Source: Chloroflexota bacterium
GTDB taxonomy: Bacteria > Chloroflexota > Ktedonobacteria > Ktedonobacterales > Ktedonobacteraceae
Direction of reading: 5' to 3'
Assembly: GCA_021828635.1 (NCBI GenBank)
Contig: JAJZEJ010000871.1
Coordinates: 1 to 13,821 of the forward strand
Length of the DNA: 13,821 bases
The stretch's first letter is position 1, and every line of letters begins with the position of its first letter. The notes beneath the pieces are model-generated. The model did no database searches. It saw only the letters and a list, made by a program, of their open reading frames with translations, and had not been told where the DNA came from. Below, piece after piece: positions 7,197-13,821 of this stretch. The position numbers and the translations under genes were made by a program.

Positions 7197-8654
7197 TCAC
7201 TTCCTCCCGTTGCCTGGAGCTTTCCACAACCACTGCAAGGCATACAGGCGCGAGTGCGGCTTGATGAGATGGCTCTTGCTTTTATGATCCAACTCATCGA
7301 GCAGGTCGAGGAACTGGTTGACGCTCTGTGCTACGCCCTCGACCATCAGGTAGCCACTGGGCTTGACAGCATCACCGACCAGATATAGACCACGCACAGG
7401 TGTCTGGGAACCGACATCTTCGCCCTGCGCGAGACGATTGACCGGCCACTCGCCGCGATACGTACCCATTGTCAGAATGCGACAATGCTGGTCAAATGCC
7501 TCACCGAAGAGCTTGCGCAGATCGGCCAGGGCCAGCGCACGCTCCTCCTCAATATTGTTGCTCTGAATCACCTGGTGGCTAATCAAAAGATGCTTGCCTG
7601 CCGGAGCTAAGCTCGGCTCACTGTTCGTTGGCTGCACCATACCAGCGATGCGCTGTGTATCCAGGCAATACATGATGCCTCTATGTGGGATCAACGAAAC
7701 ATCGCTCAAGATATGGACTTTGAGGCCAACCGCCTCGTGTAGCTCGTCCTCATTCTGCTGCTTCAGCACCTCTGCCTGCTTTATTTTGCGGCTCTCAAGG
7801 AGCGCCGTGGTAGCACGAGGGCCAATATCGCTCACCACGACCGGAGCCGTAAGCAGCACCTCCTCACCCCCGGCTTTAGCACGCACACGCACACCCGTTA
7901 CCTGTCTATTCTGCCCATCTGACTGCACTATTTGCAAAACTTCAGTGGAGAGCAGGATTTTCCCGCCTTGTGCCTGCACGTGCTGTTCCAGCGTAGCGGT
8001 CAGTTCGCCACAACCGCCCTTGACAATCGCGGGAGCGCCGAAGCGGAACATATTCTTCGTAGTATGCACCACCTCCGCTGTACTGATCTGGTGCAGTTCA
8101 AGGCTGAGAGCAAAACGCGAGATACGCTCAAAGAATGCTACGAGCTGCGGATTGCGCCGCACATTGATATGGCGTTCCAGCCAGAGATCGAAAGGCAGTT
8201 GTTGCTCTTCGGGCGGTAGAGAGTGCAAGAACATCAGGTAGCCGAGGCGCGTGAACCAGAAGAATTGGCGCGGCCCCAGGAAGCGATAGACGCCGAGTAG
8301 ACCACGCGAACGATACTGCTTGCCATGTACGTGAAATGAGCCAAACACGTCGGCATCGTAGAGCCGATGGGGTACATGCAGGCGGCGCAACATATGCGCA
8401 AGCACACCACTACTGCCAAAAGGTACCATGTGAACCGCGCCGGTACTCACCTGCACACCCTGAAAATGCTTGGCGGTGAAACGTCCCCCACAATGGGGCA
8501 AGCGTTCGACAAGCACCACACGCTGCCCACGTTGAAGCAGATGTGCCGCGCTCAATAGACCACCCAGCCCTGCTCCAATCACAATCGCATCAAAGTGTTG
8601 GGTGCGTACCGCCTGCGCGGTCGCACCCATCTCATCGGATAGAGACATTGTCAT
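7197..8654 (-). CDS. FAD-dependent oxidoreductase, phytoene desaturase/amine oxidase-like
   Basis: The protein has 485 residues from the chosen start. The N-terminal dinucleotide fold is FDAIVIGAGLGGLLSAAHLL with VVLVER after it (about 22-52), and GGRFTAKHF (about 55-63) follows as in the carotene desaturase/isomerase and amine oxidase group. The C-terminal FAD motif is RGLYLVGDAVKPSGYLMVEG (about 421-440). The family oxidises or isomerises hydrophobic substrates such as carotenoid precursors. No phytoene synthase or other carotenoid gene is in the window, so crtI or crtO is not claimed. The start is uncertain. ATG codons lie at 8654, 8648 and 8630, and a TTG at 8687 extends the frame by 11 residues, but none has a good ribosome site. 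I prefer 8654 because the TTG falls inside the loop of the inverted repeat at 8666-8699. The gene is co-directional with the FHA gene upstream and the restriction genes downstream. Confidence 0.88.
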   Translation of the reverse strand: MTMSLSDEMGATAQAVRTQHFDAIVIGAGLGGLLSAAHLLQRGQRVVLVERLPHCGGRFTAKHFQGVQVSTGAVHMVPFGSSGVLAHMLRRLHVPHRLYDADVFGSFHVHGKQYRSRGLLGVYRFLGPRQFFWFTRLGYLMFLHSLPPEEQQLPFDLWLERHINVRRNPQLVAFFERISRFALSLELHQISTAEVVHTTKNMFRFGAPAIVKGGCGELTATLEQHVQAQGGKILLSTEVLQIVQSDGQNRQVTGVRVRAKAGGEEVLLTAPVVVSDIGPRATTALLESRKIKQAEVLKQQNEDELHEAVGLKVHILSDVSLIPHRGIMYCLDTQRIAGMVQPTNSEPSLAPAGKHLLISHQVIQSNNIEEERALALADLRKLFGEAFDQHCRILTMGTYRGEWPVNRLAQGEDVGSQTPVRGLYLVGDAVKPSGYLMVEGVAQSVNQFLDLLDELDHKSKSHLIKPHSRLYALQWLWKAPGNGRK

Positions 8655-8665
8655 AAAATTAACCC

Positions 8666-8699
8666 AACGGGCGTATATTTTGCCCAACGGTCGCCCGTT
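8666..8699. terminator. Inverted repeat between the FHA gene and the oxidoreductase gene, possible terminator
   Basis: AACGGGCG (8666-8673) is the perfect reverse complement of CGCCCGTT (8692-8699), with an 18-base loop. A run of five T (8698-8702) follows on the plus strand. On the minus strand, where both neighbours are read, the 3' flank is GGGTTAATTTT, a poor U tract. It may therefore attenuate transcription past the FHA gene, or act as an operator or mRNA fold near the oxidoreductase start. The octamer CCGTTGGG is also directly repeated here on the minus strand. Confidence 0.4.
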
Positions 8700-8720
8700 T
8701 TTCTTAACCCATTGTGTCCG

Positions 8721-10193
8721 TTACTCGCCGATGATGCTGCGCAACAAGCTGTTGCACTCGGCCATCGTGTTGAGTACATTCTGATGTATCTGGAAGACTT
8801 TGTTCAACTCGCGGGCTTTACGGGCCAGTTTGCCGACATATTCGATGTCGCGCGGGTTGTTCATCACATCTTCCATTAATTGTATCAGGTCTGCCCAGGC
8901 CAATGCCTCGCGGCTACGAGCCACATCGGCAATTGTGCTGTCCATGCGCTCGGAGACGCGCCGTACTGCTGTGCGCAACTGGCTGGTTGTCTGTGCCACA
9001 TCGCCCTCGTGCTGACGCAGAGCATCTTGTGTTGAATTGAGTTGCTCTTGCAGTGCCGTGACCTGGCCGTCTAGCGAGGATAGGGCCGCCACAAGCGAGG
9101 TGATGTCAGGCAATGTTGGTTGCGCGATGCTCGTCAGGCGATTGAAGGTGACGCTCTCGCTACTTGTCGTGCTGGTTGCAGGTGTCACAGGAGTATTGCT
9201 CATGATCGGCTTTACCTCACCATAGTTATAAGAAGGTGTAGATGCAGGTTTGATCTCAGGTGTCGAGGCGGGCGTGCTGGCGAACGCCGGAGTACTGAAA
9301 GACTCGGCATCAGGAATCATGGTTGGAGCGACCGACGGTGCAGGAGCAGGGTACGAGGTCGGCAATGGAACACTCGCCACATCGGCAGGCGTTGACGAGG
9401 AGGCCATACCATTACTGCTACCATTCAACAATTGCATCAAGTCTTCGTCCGCCGGGCGCGTGCGATAGGGATCATTTGTTCCCAAAGTCGCGGCTTCGTC
9501 GCTCTGCGTGCGTGCTGTCAATTCGGCTGGCTCGAATGGCACATTGATGGTCGGCATATCTTCGATATCTACATTGCCAGTCAACGACGAATGATAAAGC
9601 AGTTCATATTCGCCGATACCAACGAGATCACCGTCCTTGAGGGAATAGGGAACCATCGTCTCAAGCTGCTGCCCATTGACAAAGGTACCATTGGCGCTGT
9701 TCTCGTCACGCAACGTGTAGCCATCATTGTCGTGATGAATGGTTGCATGGCGACGTGAAGTCAGCTTATCCTTTGCCAGCAGAATATCGCTGGCTGGTGC
9801 GCGTCCGATAGTCATTTCTGGCTTGTCCAGGGTAAACTCCTGCAAAACCTCGCCATGCTCACCACGCAAGATGAGGCGACCGAGCTGCTCGCTCTGTTCC
9901 GGTTGCATCATGGGCATAGGTGAGTTATCTGGGGGGACTGTTGGCATATCGAAGTCGGCACCGCCCATAATGGTTGCTGCCTCTGGGGACCAGGGTGAAG
10001 GCGCGGCCATACCTGACATACCGGGGATACCAGCCGCCCAATTCTCGGACGCAGCCAGCGTCCCATCTACCCCTGCACCAGAAACCGTCTGTCCGACGGG
10101 TAAAGGCGTCGCCGGCACAAGTCGATTACCGCAGTTCAGGCAGAAGTTATCACCTGGCCGTGTTTCCGACAGACAATAGGGGCATTTTTCCAT
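8721..10193 (-). CDS. Zinc-ribbon, FHA-domain and coiled-coil protein
   Basis: This 490-residue protein starts at the ATG at 10193, with GGGAGG (10204-10209) ten bases upstream. A longer frame from 10247 would translate that ribosome site. Residues 4-21 form a zinc ribbon with C4, C7, C18 and C21 (CPYC...CLNC). Residues about 105-200 are an FHA domain, which binds phosphothreonine peptides: G130-R131 (TIGRAPASD), S146-R147-R148-H149 and N168-G169-TFVNG carry the conserved contacts. Residues 205-360 are a low-complexity linker rich in Pro, Ser, Thr and Ala. Residues about 363-430 are a predicted coiled coil, followed by a helical tail. There is no signal peptide or membrane helix, so it should be cytoplasmic and act as a signalling adaptor for Ser/Thr kinases. 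Four acidic-x-x-Thr motifs flank the FHA domain (E71AAT, D82MPT, D212MPT, E233AAT). No kinase or phosphatase gene lies nearby. The exact pathway is unknown. Confidence 0.9.
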   Translation of the reverse strand: MEKCPYCLSETRPGDNFCLNCGNRLVPATPLPVGQTVSGAGVDGTLAASENWAAGIPGMSGMAAPSPWSPEAATIMGGADFDMPTVPPDNSPMPMMQPEQSEQLGRLILRGEHGEVLQEFTLDKPEMTIGRAPASDILLAKDKLTSRRHATIHHDNDGYTLRDENSANGTFVNGQQLETMVPYSLKDGDLVGIGEYELLYHSSLTGNVDIEDMPTINVPFEPAELTARTQSDEAATLGTNDPYRTRPADEDLMQLLNGSSNGMASSSTPADVASVPLPTSYPAPAPSVAPTMIPDAESFSTPAFASTPASTPEIKPASTPSYNYGEVKPIMSNTPVTPATSTTSSESVTFNRLTSIAQPTLPDITSLVAALSSLDGQVTALQEQLNSTQDALRQHEGDVAQTTSQLRTAVRRVSERMDSTIADVARSREALAWADLIQLMEDVMNNPRDIEYVGKLARKARELNKVFQIHQNVLNTMAECNSLLRSIIGE

Positions 10194-10203
10194 GATGAAT
10201 GTT

Positions 10204-10232
10204 CCTCCCAATTTAAGCATATGCAAACTATA
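10204..10232 (-). promoter_or_regulatory. Ribosome site and possible -10 box of the FHA gene
   Basis: GGGAGG at 10204-10209 decides the start at 10193. TATAGT at 10227-10232 (minus strand) could be a -10 box, but I see no convincing -35 at the right distance, so the promoter part is weak. Confidence 0.4.
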
Positions 10233-10245
10233 CACATGCAAGAGC

Positions 10246-10270
10246 AAAAACTGTTGCGGATCCAGCGCAA
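10246..10270 (-). terminator. Possible weak terminator downstream of the lipoprotein gene
   Basis: On the minus strand TTGCG (10266-10270) and CGCAA (10254-10258) can pair around a seven-base loop, and five T (10246-10250) follow three bases later. The stem has only five pairs, so termination would be partial at best. It lies 27 bases past the lipoprotein stop. Confidence 0.35.
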
Positions 10271-10296
10271 GCCGCTACATTAGCAAGCGACACCCA

Positions 10297-11061
10297 TTAC
10301 GAAGCTGCTGGTACCCAATTAACATTTGGCTGCAACGCATTAAAAAAACCATGTAACGATGCGGTCGTTCCTCGCGCAGAAAACACAACGCTGGTGGTTG
10401 TTCGCACCCCGGTGCAATCCTGGAGGGGTAATGTGGCCTTGCTCGAAGTCGCAACAGGCGTACCACTCTTCTTCACGGTAGTGGTATCCGAACTGGTCAT
10501 CACATTACATTGAAACTGCGCATTCTTGTTTTGCGCACTCAGAGGTGCCTCCGAGAATGTCACCGCACTATGATCGGGTAACAAATAGCCGATAGTAAAA
10601 CTTCCTCCCAAGATCGGATCATGTACCATCCCGTAGGCACTGACCAGACACGTACCGGCGGGCAACGTCACTGGTAAATACGGTGTAAAACCCAACTCGC
10701 TCTTTACCTGCTGCCAATCGGTCAACGTGGTCGGGGTCGGTGTGGTTGCTGCCGCTGCCGGAGTAGCGACGACTGCCGTTGGTGTTCCGGGCGCTACTGT
10801 CGCTGTACCTGCCGACGGCGCGGTTCCACCGGTTCCACCAGCTCCCTCATCACGAAAGATCATCAACACTTTACCACACCAGTGCAACTTTGCTAATGCC
10901 ACATCTGCTGATGCGGATAAAGGACTCTTGGTAGTCGTTCCTCCCAGGCTCAAACCTGAACAGGAGATAAACAACACGCATGCCAGCACGAGACCAACAC
11001 AGCCATAGATGCCCTTCCACCTCAGCAACATGTAATATGAAAATCCTTCTGATACCCACAT
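10297..11061 (-). CDS. Putative lipoprotein with Thr/Ala/Pro-rich linker and DUF4367-like C-terminal domain
   Basis: The 254-residue protein starts at an ATG with AAGGAG (11068-11073) six bases upstream. A second ATG at 11031 (residue 11) lacks such a site. Residues 12-33 make a signal sequence: MLLRWKG, then a hydrophobic run ending in VLFISC, with C34 as the likely lipidated cysteine. The lipobox has Phe at -3, which is not ideal, and VLAC at C28 is an alternative. Residues about 73-112 are a Gly, Ala, Thr and Pro linker. Residues 115-254 form a compact domain starting WQQVKSELGFTPYLPVTLPAG, the style of opening seen in DUF4367-like domains, with C138, C185 and C216 available for disulfides. 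It is expected at the outer face of the membrane. Function is unknown. It is divergent from dnaA across a 358-bp region and lies 103 bp upstream of the FHA gene on the same strand. Confidence 0.8.
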   Translation of the reverse strand: MWVSEGFSYYMLLRWKGIYGCVGLVLACVLFISCSGLSLGGTTTKSPLSASADVALAKLHWCGKVLMIFRDEGAGGTGGTAPSAGTATVAPGTPTAVVATPAAAATTPTPTTLTDWQQVKSELGFTPYLPVTLPAGTCLVSAYGMVHDPILGGSFTIGYLLPDHSAVTFSEAPLSAQNKNAQFQCNVMTSSDTTTVKKSGTPVATSSKATLPLQDCTGVRTTTSVVFSARGTTASLHGFFNALQPNVNWVPAAS

Positions 11062-11259
11062 GAACTACTCCTTAGCAACACCAAAGGCAAGCTCTATTCA
11101 GAGCCGCCTATTGTATAAACGTATGAGATGCTTTTCTCTTCTCATCAGTACTATTTGGTATGATTTGATACAACCATATGAGCCACGCCGAGGATAAACG
11201 TGTAACCTCTGATAGATTACCCCTTTCAACTATACGACAACATGGGAGAAAAATCCTGT

Positions 11260-11339
11260 GAATTGCAACGCAAATTAGTACCAAAAGTGGACTAGACAGC
11301 AGTTTGATTCGGTGTTACTATTACAGACCATTGCAATTC
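11260..11339. repeat. 9-bp inverted repeat bracketing the dnaA promoter
   Basis: GAATTGCAA (11260-11268) is the exact reverse complement of TTGCAATTC (11331-11339), 62 bases apart. One arm lies upstream of the -35 box and the other just after the predicted transcript start. Each arm contains the palindrome TTGCAA, so each could be a binding half for one regulator. Confidence 0.45.
11293..11321 (+). promoter_or_regulatory. Promoter of dnaA
   Basis: TAGACA (11293-11298) matches the -35 consensus at five of six bases. TACTAT (11316-11321) follows after exactly 17 bases and carries a TG extended -10 element (TGT at 11313-11315). Transcription would start near 11328, giving a leader of about 90 bases before the GTG start codon. 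Confidence 0.6.
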
Positions 11340-11419
11340 CGTTGCTATCATCCTATGGCTTTTTGGGGTGAGGGTACGGGGCGTGGTGCCGCCAATAGAT
11401 CGTCCTGGGAGGTAAACAC

Positions 11420-13069
11420 GTGAACGCGAAACAGATATGGCAAACAGCTATTGAGCGAATACAAACAAAAGTGAAGCCGGCTGTATTTACAACCTGGTTT
11501 CAGGGAACAAAGGCTATTTCTTTCCAGGATGGCGTATTTACCATTGGTGTACCATCACCTTTCACCAGGGCGCATCTTGAAGACCGCTTCATTGATCTCA
11601 TTCGCTCCATCCTCTCCGATATCACTGATCAGCCGATAGAGGTGCAATTTGTGGTGACGAAAGAAACCAATGAGCTACCACAACCGCTTCTCGGCAATGA
11701 GCAACGCGGCCTGCTTCCTGGTACAGGTAAACGCAGTCTTCGTCTGGGCAAGGGCCGTCCTGCCGCCGAACAACGTGAACAGCGCATCGCCGATGCTGCC
11801 GCTACTGCCGCCGCGATGCAATCGAGTGCGCCATTCATACCTTCGTCCGGTGTGCATCGTGGCCCTCATACAAATGCAGAGCAGGACGAATCTATCAGCA
11901 TACTCAACATACCAGAACAGCAGGCTCAGGATGAGCCAGTCATACCTGCACAGCACGAGGGCATCCATCTACCAACTTCTAAGCCAAACGAAGCGTCCGT
12001 ACAAGCAAGTTCCTGGTCGTTCATGTCCCCAATGACATCGGCCACCGAAGGTTTACTCAATCCGCGCTACACGTTCAAATCCTTCATCGCGGGCAAGTCC
12101 AATCAACTGGCTCACGTTACAGCCCAGGCCGTAGCGGAAAATCCCGGTCGTGTCTATAACCCGCTCTTCTTCTATGGTGGTGTAGGCTTGGGCAAAACCC
12201 ACCTGCTCCATGCTATCGGCCATGTCGGTGAGAGTACTGGTCTGAATGTTTTATATGTCACCTCTGAAAAGTTTACCAACGAGATCATTAACGCTATTCG
12301 TTTCCAGAAAACAGAGGAATTTCGCGCTAAATATCGCCAAATAGACATTTTGCTCGTGGACGATATCCAGTTTATCGCGGGTAAAGAATCAACTGAAGAG
12401 GAATTTTTTCATACCTTTAACGCACTACATAACGCCAATAAACAGATCGTGGTGACGAGTGATCGCCCTCCAAAGGCCATTCACAGTCTACAAGATCGCC
12501 TGCGCTCGCGCTTCGAGTGGGGTCTGCTGGCCGATATTCAACCCCCTGAATATGAACATCGCCTGGCTATCCTGCGCTCAAAAGCCGATTCGCTGCATTT
12601 TCCCATTCCCAATGCCGTCATCGAGTATATTGCCCGCCCACAATGTAGCAGTGTGCGTGAGCTGGAAGGTTCGCTCAACCGTGTCATTGCCTATGCCACG
12701 CTACGTGGTGCGCCTCTGTCACCACAACTGGCTGCTCAAGCACTGGAACATATTTATAGTGATACCAAGCCCACCTACGCCGCGCTTACCATGCATGAAA
12801 TATTAGAGGGCGTGTGCCGCTATTATAACGTCGATGCGGCTCAGGTACGTGGCAAGCAGCGTGACCGCGAGATCGCTTGGCCGCGTCAGGTCGCCATGTA
12901 TCTGATGCGCGAAGAGACCGATGCCTCCCTGCTCCAGATCGGTAACGAGCTGGGCGGACGCGACCACACAACGATTATGCATGGCTGGGAAAAGGTTCAC
13001 AGCGAAGTCACCAATAACGAGCGCGTGCGCCACGAGATTGCTGCCGTCCTCGAATCCATCCAGCACTAA
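11420..13069 (+). CDS. dnaA: Chromosomal replication initiator protein DnaA
   Basis: The start is GTG at 11420, with GGGAGG (11407-11412) seven bases upstream. Domain I is residues 1-80, opening with IWQTAIERIQ and FTTWFQGTKA as in other DnaA proteins. Domain II is an unusually long, Ala/Gln/Pro-rich linker (about 81-210). Domain III is the AAA+ ATPase: YTFKSFIAGKSNQLAHVTAQ (217-236), Walker A GGVGLGKTH (253-261), Walker B ILLVDDIQF (310-318), and box VII LRSRFEWGLLADIQPP (361-376) with the arginine finger. Domain IV has RGKQRDREIAWPRQVAMYLM (477-496) and the signature GGRDHTTIMHGWEKV (512-526) that reads DnaA boxes. All catalytic and DNA-contact motifs are intact. DnaA-ATP opens the origin for replication. 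Total length is 549 residues, longer than the roughly 450-470 of common homologues because of domain II. The next gene is an Uma2 protein rather than dnaN, so this may be a relocated or second copy. Confidence 0.96.
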   Translation: MNAKQIWQTAIERIQTKVKPAVFTTWFQGTKAISFQDGVFTIGVPSPFTRAHLEDRFIDLIRSILSDITDQPIEVQFVVTKETNELPQPLLGNEQRGLLPGTGKRSLRLGKGRPAAEQREQRIADAAATAAAMQSSAPFIPSSGVHRGPHTNAEQDESISILNIPEQQAQDEPVIPAQHEGIHLPTSKPNEASVQASSWSFMSPMTSATEGLLNPRYTFKSFIAGKSNQLAHVTAQAVAENPGRVYNPLFFYGGVGLGKTHLLHAIGHVGESTGLNVLYVTSEKFTNEIINAIRFQKTEEFRAKYRQIDILLVDDIQFIAGKESTEEEFFHTFNALHNANKQIVVTSDRPPKAIHSLQDRLRSRFEWGLLADIQPPEYEHRLAILRSKADSLHFPIPNAVIEYIARPQCSSVRELEGSLNRVIAYATLRGAPLSPQLAAQALEHIYSDTKPTYAALTMHEILEGVCRYYNVDAAQVRGKQRDREIAWPRQVAMYLMREETDASLLQIGNELGGRDHTTIMHGWEKVHSEVTNNERVRHEIAAVLESIQH

Positions 13070-13071
13070 TA

Positions 13072-13080
13072 TGTTATAAT
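13072..13080 (+). promoter_or_regulatory. Extended -10 promoter for the Uma2 gene
   Basis: TGT directly before a perfect TATAAT (13075-13080) makes an extended -10 element, beginning three bases after the dnaA stop. No good -35 is seen at the usual distance, which extended -10 promoters can tolerate. The transcript would start near 13087. Confidence 0.55.
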
Positions 13081-13104
13081 TAGAACTGAGAATCGTCATT
13101 CGGC

Positions 13105-13737
13105 ATGGCAGAAAGCAGAGAAAACATTATGGCACTCATGTATGAAGGCTACAAGATCAATATTGTGAAACGCGCCGACTACCTGACAGGCCCGCAACAG
13201 GGAGCATGGACTTACGCGCAGTATGCCACTTTGCCCGATGACGGACATCGCTACGAAATTGTGGATGGAGTGTTGTATATGAGTCCTGCGCCTTCCTCAT
13301 GGCACCAAAAAGCCGTTGTACGCTTCAATCATTACTTGTTCGTCCACGTGACTTCTACTGGTGTCGGGGAAGTATTTATTTCACCTATTGACGTTGAACT
13401 GGCCCCCAATAATGTCGTGCAACCGGATGTGCTGGTCATTTTGCAAGAACACCTCGACAGAGTGAAAGACTCACGTATTATCGGTAATCCTGATCTGGTG
13501 GTTGAAGTCGCCTCTCCCTCAACGGCCATCTTTGATCGGCGCGAGAAATGTGACCTGTATGCGCGAGCTGGTGTGCCAGAATACTGGATTGCCGATCCTG
13601 CTGCACGCACAGTGGAAATGCTGGTGCTGCATGAAGGCATCTATCACTCCCTCGGTTATTTTGAAGGAAGCGATACTCTACCATCAAAAATTGTTCCCGC
13701 CATTAAGGCCGTGACGGTCGAAAAGTTTTTTGCCTGA
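13105..13737 (+). CDS. Uma2-family putative endonuclease (DUF820, PD-(D/E)XK fold)
   Basis: The 210-residue protein has the full Uma2 pattern: WTYAQYATLPDDGHRYEIVDG (35-55) with E51, then the core VVQPDVLVI (104-112) with D108, NPDLVVEVASPST (128-140) with E134, and REKCDLYARAGVPEYWIADP (146-165) with K148. D108, E134 and K148 fit a PD-(D/E)XK-type metal site, so nuclease chemistry is possible. The cellular role of this family, which is very abundant in Chloroflexota and Cyanobacteria, is not settled. The start at 13105 has no clear ribosome site; ATG codons at 13129 and 13138 are alternatives that keep the conserved region. It follows dnaA by 35 bp on the same strand but has its own extended -10 box, so it need not be cotranscribed. 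No membrane segment or signal peptide is seen. Confidence 0.9.
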   Translation: MAESRENIMALMYEGYKINIVKRADYLTGPQQGAWTYAQYATLPDDGHRYEIVDGVLYMSPAPSSWHQKAVVRFNHYLFVHVTSTGVGEVFISPIDVELAPNNVVQPDVLVILQEHLDRVKDSRIIGNPDLVVEVASPSTAIFDRREKCDLYARAGVPEYWIADPAARTVEMLVLHEGIYHSLGYFEGSDTLPSKIVPAIKAVTVEKFFA

Positions 13738-13755
13738 TTATCGCATGATACTCTA

Positions 13756-13821
13756 TCACAACCGTAGCAGCGTATTGGTGAGGTAGGGCGAAGTAAAGGT
13801 GGTTGTTTCGCCGACATGGGT
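13756..13821 (-). CDS. Possible 3' end of a minus-strand gene, cut by the right edge
   Basis: From the right edge the minus strand reads 21 codons (THVGETTTFTSPYLTNTLLRL) to a TGA at 13756-13758, 18 bp past the Uma2 stop in convergent orientation. The composition looks like coding sequence but the piece is too short to assign. Another minus-strand frame is also open across these bases, so this call is tentative. Confidence 0.3.
   Translation of the reverse strand, partial: THVGETTTFTSPYLTNTLLRL

Larger units (their letters stand above)
11062..11419. other. Divergent intergenic region between the lipoprotein gene and dnaA
   Basis: I see no gene in these 358 bp. The region is AT-rich in its left half. 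It holds the lipoprotein ribosome site (11068-11073), a possible minus-strand -10 (TATACAAT, 11110-11117), the dnaA promoter (11293-11321), a 9-bp inverted repeat around that promoter (11260-11268 and 11331-11339), and the dnaA ribosome site GGGAGG (11407-11412). No TTATCCACA-type DnaA box is present, even allowing the usual TTWTNCACA variants. Confidence 0.7.

Noticed and set aside
7187..7200. Small palindrome GTGAAAAGTCAC as a terminator before the endonuclease gene
   Set aside because: The stem is four pairs and overlaps the oxidoreductase stop, with no T run on the minus strand long enough to support termination.
7594..8241. Plus-strand open frame of 215 codons
   Set aside because: It is antisense to the oxidoreductase gene, rich in Ser and Cys, and has no motif or ribosome site.
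9739..10179. Plus-strand open frame of 146 codons
   Set aside because: It is antisense to the zinc-ribbon and FHA coding region and has no independent sign of being a gene.
10191..10247. FHA gene start at 10247
   Set aside because: This start would place the GGGAGG ribosome site inside the coding sequence; the protein from 10193 begins directly with the zinc ribbon.

Overview
The window reads as chromosomal DNA of a soil-type, multicellular-style Gram-positive-like bacterium. My best guess is the phylum Chloroflexota, class Ktedonobacteria. The basis is the gene mix: a secreted S53 acid peptidase with extra C-terminal beta repeats, a Pro/Gln-rich single-pass membrane protein, a zinc-ribbon/FHA protein, a low-complexity Thr/Ala/Pro lipoprotein and an Uma2 protein. 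Base composition is moderate and GGGAGG ribosome sites recur. This placement is inference; no rRNA or other taxonomic marker is present.

Layout. Positions 1-2812 (minus) hold a secreted sedolisin/kumamolisin-type peptidase, cut off by the left edge. A 146-bp divergent intergenic region follows, then two plus-strand genes: a Pro/Gln-rich membrane protein read from a TTG start (2959-3726) and a small-molecule-type SAM methyltransferase (3753-4520). One base beyond the methyltransferase stop is the stop of a minus-strand type II restriction-modification pair: a gamma-class N6-adenine DNA methyltransferase (4522-6159) and a XamI-family endonuclease (6163-7134). Upstream on the same strand are a phytoene-desaturase-like FAD oxidoreductase (7197-8654), a zinc-ribbon/FHA/coiled-coil protein (8721-10193) and a putative lipoprotein (10297-11061). 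A 358-bp divergent region then precedes dnaA (11420-13069) and an Uma2-type putative nuclease (13105-13737). The last 84 bp may hold the 3' end of another minus-strand gene.

How the genes relate. The restriction enzyme and its methyltransferase form one functional unit: endonuclease first, 3-bp gap, and a methyltransferase ribosome site inside the endonuclease gene. Its sequence looks richer in A and T than the flanking genes, which suggests an acquired module. The lipoprotein, FHA protein and oxidoreductase are co-directional but separated by 66-103 bp that contain possible terminator hairpins, so I do not claim one operon. dnaA is complete and has all catalytic motifs, but its neighbours here are not dnaN or rpmH and no DnaA-box cluster is visible, so this locus does not look like a standard origin.

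No tRNA, rRNA, CRISPR array, insertion sequence or riboswitch was recognised. The less ordinary items are the mirror-ordered acidic-x-x-Thr motifs on both sides of the FHA domain, the isolated dnaA with an inverted repeat bracketing its promoter, and the XamI-type module in a window where I find no GTCGAC.
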